Part shown: positions 1-10,499 of the stretch, one piece after another | Layout: every line of letters begins with the position of its first letter | Position numbering within the stretch: position 1 is the stretch's first letter | From: Halocaridina rubra | Lineage: Eukaryota > Arthropoda > Malacostraca > Decapoda > Atyidae | Reading direction: 5' to 3' | NCBI GenBank assembly: GCA_037179515.1 | Contig: JAXCGZ010022643.1 | Coordinates: 165,001 to 180,000 of the forward strand | Length of the DNA stretch: 15,000 bases | The notes under the pieces: generated by a model | The model's database searches: none | The model's input: only the letters and a program-made list of their open reading frames with translations | What the model was told of the DNA's origin: nothing | Position numbers and translations under genes: made by a program

Positions 1-75
1 TCATAGCCCTCACTATTCACATGTATAGTGAAAAACTATTATTAATAATATTATGAGCGATAATAGTTTTCATGA
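1..75. other. AT-rich left flank of the DNA transposon
   Basis: No coding or RNA feature is visible. The sequence is AT-rich and ends in CATG just before the left inverted terminus. It does not continue the LINE remnant found on the right side of the element at 2842-2937, so the transposon did not visibly split that LINE copy. Confidence 0.5.
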
Positions 76-201
76 CACTGGGGAACACAATTTTCGGTGA
101 GTTAGGTCTGACATTTTTTTTTTTTACTAAATTTTGGCTTCTGAATCCAAAAATGACCCCAGTATTTTTGTATCACGTCATGTTTGCATGCTACAGGATA
201 C
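76..201 (+). repeat. Left terminal inverted repeat of the transposon
   Basis: It starts CACTGGGGAACACAATTTT and continues with a T-run followed by ACT, then TATCACGTCA at 171-180 and CTACAG at 191-196. Each of these has a counterpart at a matching distance from the other end. Compared with the right terminus it carries a 2-base insertion within the first 15 bases. Confidence 0.75.
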
Positions 202-255
202 CTTCGCTCTGTATAAAGAAACCTAAAATATCATGTCTAGTATAATCGTGCTCAT

Positions 256-261
256 TTTATT
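256..261 (-). terminator. Possible poly(A) signal of the transposon gene
   Basis: The minus strand reads AATAAA here, about 125 bases past the stop codon at 385-387 and still inside the element. The position fits a polyadenylation signal for the internal gene, but the hexamer is common in AT-rich DNA. Confidence 0.35.
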
Positions 262-384
262 GTATGGTTTAAAAATTTACATATGATGGAAAATAATAAA
301 GCATTGCTTGACTGTAATGTTTGTACAGATATATTTGTTCATACAAAGGATATTATTACTGCACGTCAAATCGTGTACAATTAC

Positions 385-2075
385 TTAAGATAAAAATTTA
401 CGCATATAGCTTTTCCTGGAGTGTTCAGTTTGTGAACAATTTCGCTTTATGCTCCAGCAGTAGTCGCTCATCATACTTACATACCATCTGCCCTGATACC
501 GTTCTTCCATGACCTTCAAATATTGGTGGAATCGTTCACCTTGCTCATCGCTGACTTCACCAAGGTTTTCCGGGAAGTTAGGAAGATGGCTGTGCAGAAA
601 ATGCAACTTGATGCTCATGTTGCGTCCAAGCGTTTTATAGCTCTCCAATAGTTTCTGGACAATTTTGGTGTAATTCTGTGCTCTTTTATATCCAAGGAAG
701 TTCTTGACAAGGTCTTTGAATGATGACTGAGCATTCTTTTCAACTTCAGGCATTTTCCCGATAAAATTATCATCTTTTGATGGGCTGCCGAATTTGTGGA
801 CCATCAGACACACCAGCCTTGAGTTTTTCAATTGATAGGCCAGGAAATGCCAAAATGAGGTACTTGAAACAGTATCCTTCAGTTTTCAGTGCTTTAACGA
901 ATTGTTTCATTAAACCCAGTTTAATGTACAGTGGTGGGAATATAATTTTCTTTCTATCAACGAGTGGCTCAGGTAGAATGTTGGGATCACCAGGTTTGAG
1001 GTCAGGTCTTGGAGGCCAATTCCTCTCCATTCAGTGTTTCTCTCGAGCTCTGCTATCCCACATACACAGATAACAGGGATACTTGATGTACCCGAGTTGC
1101 TGACCAAGAAGGAAGCTTACCATTTTAAAGTCAACATAGATGATCCAATTGTGTTTGTGATATTGCAACAACTCAATGACTCTCTTTATGTCTCGATGTT
1201 CTTCAAAAAGACAAACTAAATTCCCAACTGGGACTGCACCATATAAATTGCCATTGTGGAGAAGGACACACTTTAAGCTACGCTTTGAGCTGTCGATGAA
1301 CAGTCGCCATTCAATTGAGCTGTACATCGGAATTCCCAATTCCTGCAGTAAACCCTGTATGTTTTAGCAATATACAAAGCTACTGTCACTTCAAAAATAC
1401 TGCAGAAATGAACTTACTCTGGATCGAAAGTAGGATACCTTTGCTCCTTTTTCAAGCTAGTTTTTTCTCATTTAGTCTTGATGCTAGGAGTTCTGAAGCA
1501 TTATTTGACAGTCCCAAATCCCGTGCCAAAGCATTCAACTCATTCTGATCGAATCCCTTACGAGCTGAGTCCTCTTCAATTTCAAAATCTGTGTCATGGC
1601 TGTCACTGAGTTCTTCAACAGGATCCCGATCATCAAGAAAGGGTAGAAGAGCGAAAACTGGTATTGAGATTTTAGCTGAATGATGCACTGGACATATAGC
1701 TGATGGTAAACTTGGCTACTTGATTTTGTATTGCTTTTTCTTGTTATATCCTGAAGTTTTCACTAAAGAAAAGTAACAGTCTGTGCAATGATCTCTTGGT
1801 TCTCACCAAATCATAGGTGTACCAAATGCCAGTTTATCACTTGTCCCCTTGGTCCACATTCATAAACTCTTAACGCACTGCTTGCACACCTTGTGAGGGA
1901 CTCTAGACCTGTCTTGATCACCAAGCTTTGCTTTAAAATATGCAAAATAGGCTTGCTTGACAAATGTGCTGATGCTTGCCCTTTGACTGGGAATGGTGAA
2001 ACTGCCACAGATATAACAAAAGGAATCAGGGCTGTTTAGGCACTTGTGACGAGAAGTAGCTGAGGCAGACACGAT
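385..2075 (-). pseudogene. Broken transposase-like gene of an unnamed multicopy arthropod family
   Basis: Read on the minus strand, the gene starts after a good splice acceptor (pyrimidine run then CAG, ending at 2076). The N-terminal part has paired cysteines (FCYICG, HKVCKQC, HCTDC), which suggests zinc binding. The middle part (about 1375-1031) has WRLFIDSSKRSLKCVLLHNG and CYLCMWDSR. The C-terminal part (831-385) has LHFLHSHL, VSDEQGERFHQ and MEERYQGRW. I remember this motif set from many arthropod proteins annotated only as uncharacterised. In-frame stops lie at 1862-1860, 1805-1803, 1718-1716, 1454-1452 and 1033-1031. The last sits where the family appears to have Trp. A stretch near 1450-1375 is scrambled, and one extra A in an A-run near 778 shifts the frame. 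The D at 1294-1292, the D at 1132-1130 and the E at 546-544 could be an RNase H-like catalytic triad; this is inference. No initiator Met is visible in the first exon segment. Confidence 0.8.
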
Positions 2076-2612
2076 CTGAAAGAAAGGAAATAAGTATTAG
2101 GAAACAAAATAAGTAAATCAGTCACAAGCTTAGAAAAACAATTACAAAAAACATACATAACATCTGCTAGAACCTTGTATACATTATTTTATGTTTTGTT
2201 TGCAGAATACAACTCACCTAGGCTATATGGAGCATATATAACTTCTCACCGCACTGTCTCACTTGTAACTGAATAGGTATCAGGTTTCACCCTCTCCGCC
2301 CAACAGTTAATCTCTTACATATGATGTTACATTCAAACTATTCCATACATCTTCTTACCAGTCAAAAGCTGCTGTAGTCCATCGTCACTCCCGCAAAGAG
2401 AGTGTCAACATCATGAAACTATTATGACATCAGCGAACAATCTGTTGCCGCTTGCTAATAGGGCCTCTTTTATGAGTTGTGGTCAAGTGTTAAGAAAAGT
2501 AATTAATGAAATGACATTTAGATTTTTGTTTCAATGTCTACGATTAACAATTAATAAAGTATTAAAATAATACACTTGTGTGGACAATTAATTAATACAA
2601 ATGTGCTTATTC
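2076..2612. other. Non-coding 5' part of the DNA transposon
   Basis: This stretch lies between the splice acceptor of the internal gene and the right inverted repeat. No coding region is visible. On the minus strand a consensus donor (GTGAGT, 2217-2212) precedes the acceptor ending at 2076. A short intron in the leader is therefore possible, but the upstream segment would join to the gene through an in-frame TAG, so it would be untranslated. Confidence 0.4.
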
Positions 2613-2751
2613 CGAGAGTAGGCTGTAGAGAAAAAACTTGACGTGATAGAAGAAAGATGACTGTAGTTTTGAAATCAGCATGCCAATTTTAGTCTAAATC
2701 GAGTAAAAAATCAAACTGAACAGAAATTATGTTCAAAATTGTTCCCCAGTG
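2613..2751 (-). repeat. Right terminal inverted repeat of the transposon
   Basis: Read from 2751 inward on the minus strand it begins CACTGGGGAACAATTTT. It then has a T-run with ACT (2710-2702), TATCACGTCA (2648-2639) and CTACAG (2628-2623). Order and spacing match the left end with a constant offset of about 8 bases. Confidence 0.75.
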
Positions 2752-2841
2752 TTATGGAAGAAACTGATCAGTAGAACATAACCCATATGGAACCCTATCA
2801 TCAGCACCCAGACCATCAAGACAAACCGTGAAAATGTCTGG

Positions 2842-2937
2842 CTCAATAATGCTTCCATCTGTCCTCGTCAACTTTAAAACTTGTTCTTTGATCTTTAATT
2901 TAGCTCTGACAGTGGTATGGAAAAGCTTGTGGGACAT
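2842..2937 (-). pseudogene. LINE reverse-transcriptase remnant next to the transposon
   Basis: The minus strand encodes KLFHTTVRAKLKIKEQVLKL followed by TRTDGSIIEPD. This corresponds to the linker before the reverse transcriptase in CR1/Jockey-like LINEs (KLFHSFIRGKLKVKKQVLRL in the copy at about 12200-12130). At DNA level it shares ATGCTTCCATCTG and GGAAAAGCTTG with that copy. Similarity stops before the transposon end at 2751, so the two may simply be neighbours. Confidence 0.65.
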
Positions 2938-2939
2938 TT

Positions 2940-3557
2940 CTTAATTCCCATTGTTCTTATGCAGTAACACCTCTTATTATTGTTTTGAATGATGAATGTA
3001 CAGATTTTGCCTCAGTGCTGCAGCCACTGAATATCTAGAACATTCCATCTTATTCTAGAAATTAGTACTTTGTATGTGGTTTATAATCACTGTCCCTTTT
3101 AAATTGTCACACATCTCTGACTTTTTTATATTTATAATTCCAGTATTTAGAAATTCCTACTGTATATTTTCCGCTAAAGTAAATCCTAGTGATATTTAAA
3201 CTGTAAATAAAATAATTTTCTTTCTATCAATTTTTGTACTGGAAAGTTTCGTAGAATTGGAGATTTTTACTTAATTTTATAAATGAATGACTGCTCTGTT
3301 CACTCCTGTGACTTGTATTAAGAAATCCTGTATTAACATTGTATTGTAGCAAAACTCCTTTTTTTCTGTTTCACTTGTAAGTGTACGTCATTGATATGGT
3401 TGTTAAGAGAGAAAAAAATTGAAGATGAAACTACGAGTGTATATCTGTAATTCATAATTGAGAAACAAAGATAAAATGATGGTCTTGGAGAGTGGTTGTA
3501 AATATCACTGAATAACATCATTGAATAATTATCTTATTTCCTTCCTGAATCTAACAG
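2940..3557 (+). other. Probable intron or upstream DNA of the hemocyanin gene
   Basis: AT-rich DNA of about 620 bases with no convincing exon. I looked for a signal-peptide exon on the plus strand. The two short Met-initiated frames, near 2992 and 3283, end after about ten codons and are not hydrophobic. The last 30 bases carry a pyrimidine-rich tract leading to AACAG at 3553-3557, a good splice acceptor. The stretch is therefore probably the 3' end of the intron separating the signal-peptide exon from the mature hemocyanin. Confidence 0.5.
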
Positions 3558-5081
3558 GTGTTTCACTTACCCAGAGGCAAAAGCATGTAAATAAACTGCT
3601 ATGGAAAGTATATGACCACCTAAAGGACACCGAACTTAAGGGCATTGCTAACTCTTTTGATCCTGAGTCCAACACTTCTCAGTATTCAGATAGAGGTGCT
3701 GCTGCACGTGCCCTCGCTAAAGAACTGAAAGAGAACAGACTTCTGAAACAACACCACTGGTTTTCTCTGTTCAATCCACGCCAGCGTGAAGAAGCTCTCA
3801 TGTTGTTTAGTGTTCTTATGACCTGCAAATCTTGGAACTGTTTTGTCAACAATGCCGCTTATTGGCGTGAGCATATGAATGAAGGAGAATTTGTTTACGC
3901 CCTTTACACAGCAATTATTCATTCCGAGTTGGGTGAAGGCGTTGTTCTGCCCCCTCTTTATGAAGTTACTCCCCACCTTTTCACCAACAGCGAAGTAATT
4001 CAAAAGGCATATACTGCTAAGATGGTTCATACCCCTGGAACATTCCAGATGCACTTTACAGGAACAAAGAAAAATAAAGAACAACGGGTGGCCTATTTCG
4101 GAGAAGATATTGGCATGAATACCCATCATGTTACATGGCACATGGATTACCCTTTCTGGTGGAAAGATTCCTATGGATATCATCTTGATCGCAAAGGAGA
4201 ACTCTTCTTCTGGGTTCATCACCAGCTGACTGTTCGCTTTGATGCTGAGAGACTCTCCAATTGGTTAGATCCTGTGGATGAACTTCATTGGGATAATCCC
4301 ATTACTGAAGGTTTTGCCCCTCACTCAAGCTATAAATATGGAGGAGAATTTCCTTCTCGCCCAGATAACATTCACTTCCAAGATGTTGATGGTGTGGCTA
4401 GAGTTCGAGACATGCTTATTATCGAAAATCGCATTCGTGATGCTATTGCTCATGGATATATTGAAAGTGATGATGGTACACATATTGATATTATGAATGA
4501 TCGTGGTATTGACAAACTAGGAGACGTTCTTGAAGCATCAGCTTACACTCCTAATTCTCATTACTATAGTGCACTTCACAACCTGGCTCATGTTATGCTT
4601 GGCCGCCAAGGGGATCCTCATGGCAAGTATGGTATGCCTCCTGGTGTCATGGAACATTTTGAAACAGCCACCCGAGATCCTAGCTTCTTCCGTCTTCATA
4701 AGTACTTGGATAACATATTTAAGGAACACAAAGACTCTCTTCCTCCATATACCAGGGAAGACCTTGAATTTGCAGGTGTAGCCTTAGAGAGCATTGGCAT
4801 TGATGGCCAGCTCAAAACTTTCTTTGAAGACTATGAATTTGATTTGCGTAATGCTGTGGATAGTGCTGAAGGAATGGAAGATGTTGATATTAATGCTAGA
4901 ATAAGTCGCCTAAATCACGAGCCTTTCTCCTTCGTCGCTGATGTCACAAACAACAATCGTGGCTCAGTTCTTGCCACTTTCCGCATCTATATGTGCCCTC
5001 GTCGTGACAATAATGGGATGGTCTTCTCCTTTGATGAGGGTCATTGGATGTGCATTGAAATGGACAAGTTTTGGAAAAAAT
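3558..5081 (+). CDS. Hemocyanin subunit, large internal exon (N, copper and start of C domain)
   Basis: The product is an oxygen carrier of arthropod blood, secreted and assembled into hexamers. The exon encodes about 508 residues without a stop. First comes the all-helical N domain ([38 protein letters not shown]). The di-copper domain follows. Copper-A ligands lie in HHVTWHMD (His codons 4127 and 4139) and WVHHQLT (4217). Copper-B ligands lie in ALHNLAH (4577 and 4589) and FFRLHKY (4697). All six are present. The Ig-like C domain begins near [13 protein letters not shown]. The open frame extends back to a Met at 3521, but AACAG ending at 3557 is the likely acceptor; a second AG ends at 3574. 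The donor is GTGAGT at 5082. The upstream exon with start codon and signal peptide is not seen. Two cysteines (4994, 5051) in one C-domain stretch look unusual. Prophenoloxidase is less likely, because the sequence follows decapod hemocyanin throughout. Confidence 0.96.
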
Positions 5082-5415
5082 GTGAGTATCAAATTATGAA
5101 TCTTTTAGAATATAACTAAAATGTTTATACCTGACAAGTTAAATAAGAATACTCAGAGTTCATAAGGACAACAAATATTGCCTAATCTACGCTTTCCCCT
5201 TGCAATGCTCATATTCCTCTAGTTTTATTAAACAGGCATTTTATATTGTTATTTTTACTATTTGTGATAGCCAACTTTTCCTTTATACTTCCAGAGTTTC
5301 ACAAATTTTTGATAAATTAATAAGGAAATATAAAGACCATTGCCAAAGAAGAATAAAACAATGAATACCACAGAGGTGTATATTGCTCTGATGAATTTTA
5401 CTTTTATTTCTGCAG
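5082..5415 (+). other. Hemocyanin intron between the two coding exons
   Basis: The 334-base intron starts with the consensus donor GTGAGT and ends with a pyrimidine tract and TGCAG at 5411-5415. It interrupts a codon after its first base, so T plus TG makes Leu in KKLSPGKNHVVRKS, the expected hemocyanin junction. It is AT-rich and has no other feature. Confidence 0.93.
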
Positions 5416-5843
5416 TGTCTCCTGGAAAGAACCACGTTGTCCGCAAGTCAGTAGATTCCACCGTTACAGTTCCTGATGTCCCACACTTCCAGACTCTGAT
5501 TGATGCTGCTGACAGGGGTAGCTTCGACATGAGTGAGTTCACCCGTTCATGCGGTATACCCGACAGGATGCTTTTACCTAAGGGCAAGAGGGATGGCATG
5601 GAATTTGCTCTTGTTATTGCCGTAACTGATGGCAAGTACGATGCCACCCACAGCAATCCTGAAGCTGACGAACATGGGGGCAGTCACGCCCACTGCGGCC
5701 AGCACGGCGAAATCTATCCCGACAAGCGTCCCATGGGCTTCCCTACTGATCGTCGTATACCTGACAGGCGCATCTTTGAAGAGATTCCCAACTTCAAGAT
5801 GGAGATTGTTAAGGTTTTCCATGATGACCGTCACCACCATTAA
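5416..5843 (+). CDS. Hemocyanin subunit, last coding exon (C-terminal beta-barrel domain)
   Basis: This exon encodes the last 142 residues of the hemocyanin begun at 3558 and ends with TAA at 5841-5843. It contains the typical C-domain motifs SPGKNHVVRKS, VPHFQTL, GIPDRMLLPKG, GMEFALVIAVTDG, YPDKRPMGFPTDRRIPD and FEEIPNFKMEIVKVF. Together with the previous exon this gives about 650 residues, close to a whole mature decapod subunit, so only the leader and perhaps a few mature residues are missing. The insert before YPDKRP is rich in His and Gly (DEHGGSHAHCGQHG), and the protein ends in a histidine run (DDRHHH). These may bind metal, but that is inference. No frameshift or stop is seen. Confidence 0.95.
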
Positions 5844-5881
5844 ACAAAATATCCTTAATTCACATGCCACGTTCTGATGTC

Positions 5882-5887
5882 AATAAA
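5882..5887 (+). terminator. Poly(A) signal, proximal
   Basis: AATAAA lies 39 bases after the hemocyanin stop codon. It is the nearest canonical polyadenylation signal. Confidence 0.6.
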
Positions 5888-5980
5888 TTGCACTCATTTG
5901 CTTGGATTTGGATACTCTAATACCTCTTTCCAGTACTATGGACTTCACTCTTTAAAAAAATAGTACAGATTTCAAATTCA

Positions 5981-5986
5981 AATAAA
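5981..5986 (+). terminator. Poly(A) signal, distal
   Basis: A second AATAAA, followed by AGAG, lies 138 bases after the stop. It could give an alternative, longer 3' end. Confidence 0.45.
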
Positions 5987-6173
5987 AGAGATTCTTGACC
6001 ATTATTACAATGGTTCTTCTGTTACAAAACTAAGAATACACTTATAAGAAGGCACGTAAATGACCAAATAAGTAAGAGTAATGTACATACATTTACAGTG
6101 AAGAGACAAAAATTGTAACAGTATTAGAAACATAATGTTGCAGCTACCAGTCTGCATATAATATTCTTAATTT

Positions 6174-7468
<1,295 letters not shown>

Positions 7469-7483
7469 CCTATTAAGCACATT

Positions 7484-7500
7484 ACATATGTGAAAACATG
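7484..7500 (+). repeat. Target-site duplication, left copy
   Basis: ACATATGTGAAAACATG, identical over 17 bases to 7694-7710. The SINE at 7501-7693 lies exactly between the two copies. Confidence 0.85.
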
Positions 7501-7693
7501 GTAGTCGCCGTGGCTCAGTCGGTAGCGTCTCCGACTCTGAGGCGTCAGGTCGAGGGTTCGCGCCCCGTCACGGTCTGAGGTTAGCAAAGGCATGCACTCA
7601 GCGTAAGGATTACATTTGCCAAAACAAGTCCTTCGCAAGAAGGCAACCGTCCTAGCCCTTGGTTGATAAGGTAGTCCGTGACGTAAAACCGGA
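7501..7693 (+). mobile_element. tRNA-derived SINE
   Basis: The 193-base insert begins with a tRNA-like head (7507-7575). It has a perfect RNA polymerase III A box, TGGCTCAGTCGG (7511-7522), and a B box close to consensus, GGTTCGCGCCC (7555-7565). CCGTG near its start can pair with CACGG near its end as an acceptor-like stem. A body of about 118 bases unrelated to tRNA follows. The insert is bounded by a perfect 17-base direct repeat, as expected for target-primed reverse transcription by a LINE enzyme. It has no clear poly(A) tail and ends ACGTAAAACCGGA. It lies inside tRNA-like repeat copy 1, so it is younger than that copy. Confidence 0.85.
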
Positions 7694-7710
7694 ACATATG
7701 TGAAAACATG
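7694..7710 (+). repeat. Target-site duplication, right copy
   Basis: ACATATGTGAAAACATG, a perfect match to 7484-7500. It continues into AATCATTTTTTACCCC, the undisturbed host repeat. Confidence 0.85.
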
Positions 7711-7721
7711 AATCATTTTTT

Positions 7722-7790
7722 ACCCCGACCGGGACTCGAACCTAGGACTTATGATTACTAAGTCAAGGCGCTACCACTACACCACAGAAG
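7722..7790 (-). ncRNA. tRNA-like block of repeat copy 1 (not a working tRNA)
   Basis: On the minus strand it has TGGTGTAGTGGTAG (A-box-like), GACTTAGTAATCATAAGTC (a 6-bp stem with a 7-base loop, like an anticodon arm) and GGTTCGAGTCCC (B-box-like). GTGT/GCGC can form a D stem. The acceptor ends pair poorly, and spacing between the arms departs from a standard cloverleaf. It is therefore best read as tRNA-derived. The core recurs at 9477-9546 and 9658-9728. Confidence 0.6.
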
Positions 7791-7848
7791 GTTAAAAGGG
7801 ATCCAACCTTATAGCTTATATCTGTTATACTTAGGAATGAACGCATTC

Positions 7849-7947
7849 TAACTGAATACCACTATGTTCATATTACAGATTCCCCAACCTCACTCGTGGC
7901 TTCATTTTAGCATTTAATTCAATTCCCAATCTCATTCGGGCCATGAA
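7849..7947. other. Spacer between tRNA-like repeat copies with a short internal duplication
   Basis: This is about 100 bases without a gene. It contains two related stretches, ATTCCCCAACCTCACTCG (from 7879) and ATTCCCAATCTCATTCG (from 7922), an imperfect direct repeat with a period of about 43. Confidence 0.45.
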
Positions 7948-9595
<1,648 letters not shown>

Positions 9596-9600
9596 AGATA

Positions 9601-9772
9601 GAATGCGTTCATTTCTAAGTATAGCAGATATAAGCTATAAGGTTGGATTCCTTTTAACCTTCTGTGGTGTAGTTGGTAGCGCCTTGACTTAGTAATTATA
9701 AGTCCTAGGTTCAAGTTTCGGTCGGGATAAAAAACAAATTATTCATGTTTTCACATATGTAATGAGCTTATT
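9601..9772 (+). repeat. tRNA-like repeat copy 3, right arm of the hairpin
   Basis: It runs from GAATGCGTTCATTTC through the tRNA-like block (9658-9728) to the tail ATTCATGTTTTCACATATGT, then AATGAGCTTATTTG, where the next AT tract begins. It is the most complete copy: head, tRNA-like block, tail and simple-repeat end are in one piece. Single-base and 9-base differences from copy 2 show the two arms have aged separately. Confidence 0.8.
9658..9728 (+). ncRNA. tRNA-like block of repeat copy 3
   Basis: It contains TGGTGTAGTTGGTAG (A-box-like), GACTTAGTAATTATAAGTC (anticodon-arm-like) and GGTTCAAGTTTC (a decayed B box). It is a derived, probably inactive tRNA relative. Confidence 0.55.
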
Positions 9773-10401
<629 letters not shown>

Positions 10402-10414
10402 AAGTATGTGTTTA

Positions 10415-10438
10415 CCTAATTGTGATTTCCTAATTGTG
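10415..10438 (-). repeat. 14-bp direct repeat at the LINE 3' end
   Basis: CCTAATTGTG occurs at 10415-10424 and 10429-10438 (CACAATTAGG on the LINE strand). CR1-type LINEs often end in short tandem repeats used for 3' recognition by their enzyme, so this may be the LINE's own 3' signal. The (AT)n tract follows about 20 bases on. Confidence 0.55.
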
Positions 10439-10499
10439 TTTGCGGGAAAGAGCCCAAAGCTCGAATCATCAACATCTCCTGATCGGTTCCATTTTGTAC

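Larger units (their letters stand above)
76..2751 (-). mobile_element. Decayed DNA transposon with terminal inverted repeats and one internal gene
   Basis: The unit is about 2.7 kb. Its ends are inverted copies of each other: CACTGGGGAACACAATTTT at 76-94 and, read on the minus strand from 2751 to 2735, CACTGGGGAACAATTTT. The similarity runs further in. TTTTTTACT, TATCACGTCA (171-180; 2648-2639) and CTACAG (191-196; 2628-2623) occur in the same order and at nearly the same distance from each end, so the inverted repeats are imperfect but about 125-140 bp long. Inside is one minus-strand gene (2075-385) with several stops and a frameshift, so the copy cannot move by itself. The flanks CATG and TATG could be a mutated 4-bp target duplication, but this is weak. 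TIRs around a single gene suggest a cut-and-paste DNA transposon. I cannot assign a superfamily with confidence. Confidence 0.75.

Noticed and set aside
777..1548. Plus-strand frames across the transposon gene
   Set aside because: They are shadows of the minus-strand gene, which carries the recognisable motifs.
2200..2330. A coding first exon for the transposon gene
   Set aside because: A consensus donor is present at 2217-2212, but joining it to the acceptor at 2076 puts a TAG in frame just before the junction.
3686..4222. 178-codon minus-strand frame opposite hemocyanin
   Set aside because: It is an antisense shadow of a strongly conserved exon and matches no family I know.
5258..5870. 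Minus-strand frames opposite the last hemocyanin exon (132 and 98 codons)
   Set aside because: They are shadows. The plus strand has the clear hemocyanin domain and correct splice junction.
7507..7575. A working tRNA gene in the SINE head
   Set aside because: The A and B boxes are good, but the anticodon arm does not fold into a proper 5-bp stem with a 7-base loop, and the block is fused to a SINE body inside target duplications.
9658..9728. A working tRNA gene
   Set aside because: The acceptor stem does not close properly, arm spacing is wrong, the B box has decayed, and the block is part of a longer repeat with two more copies nearby.
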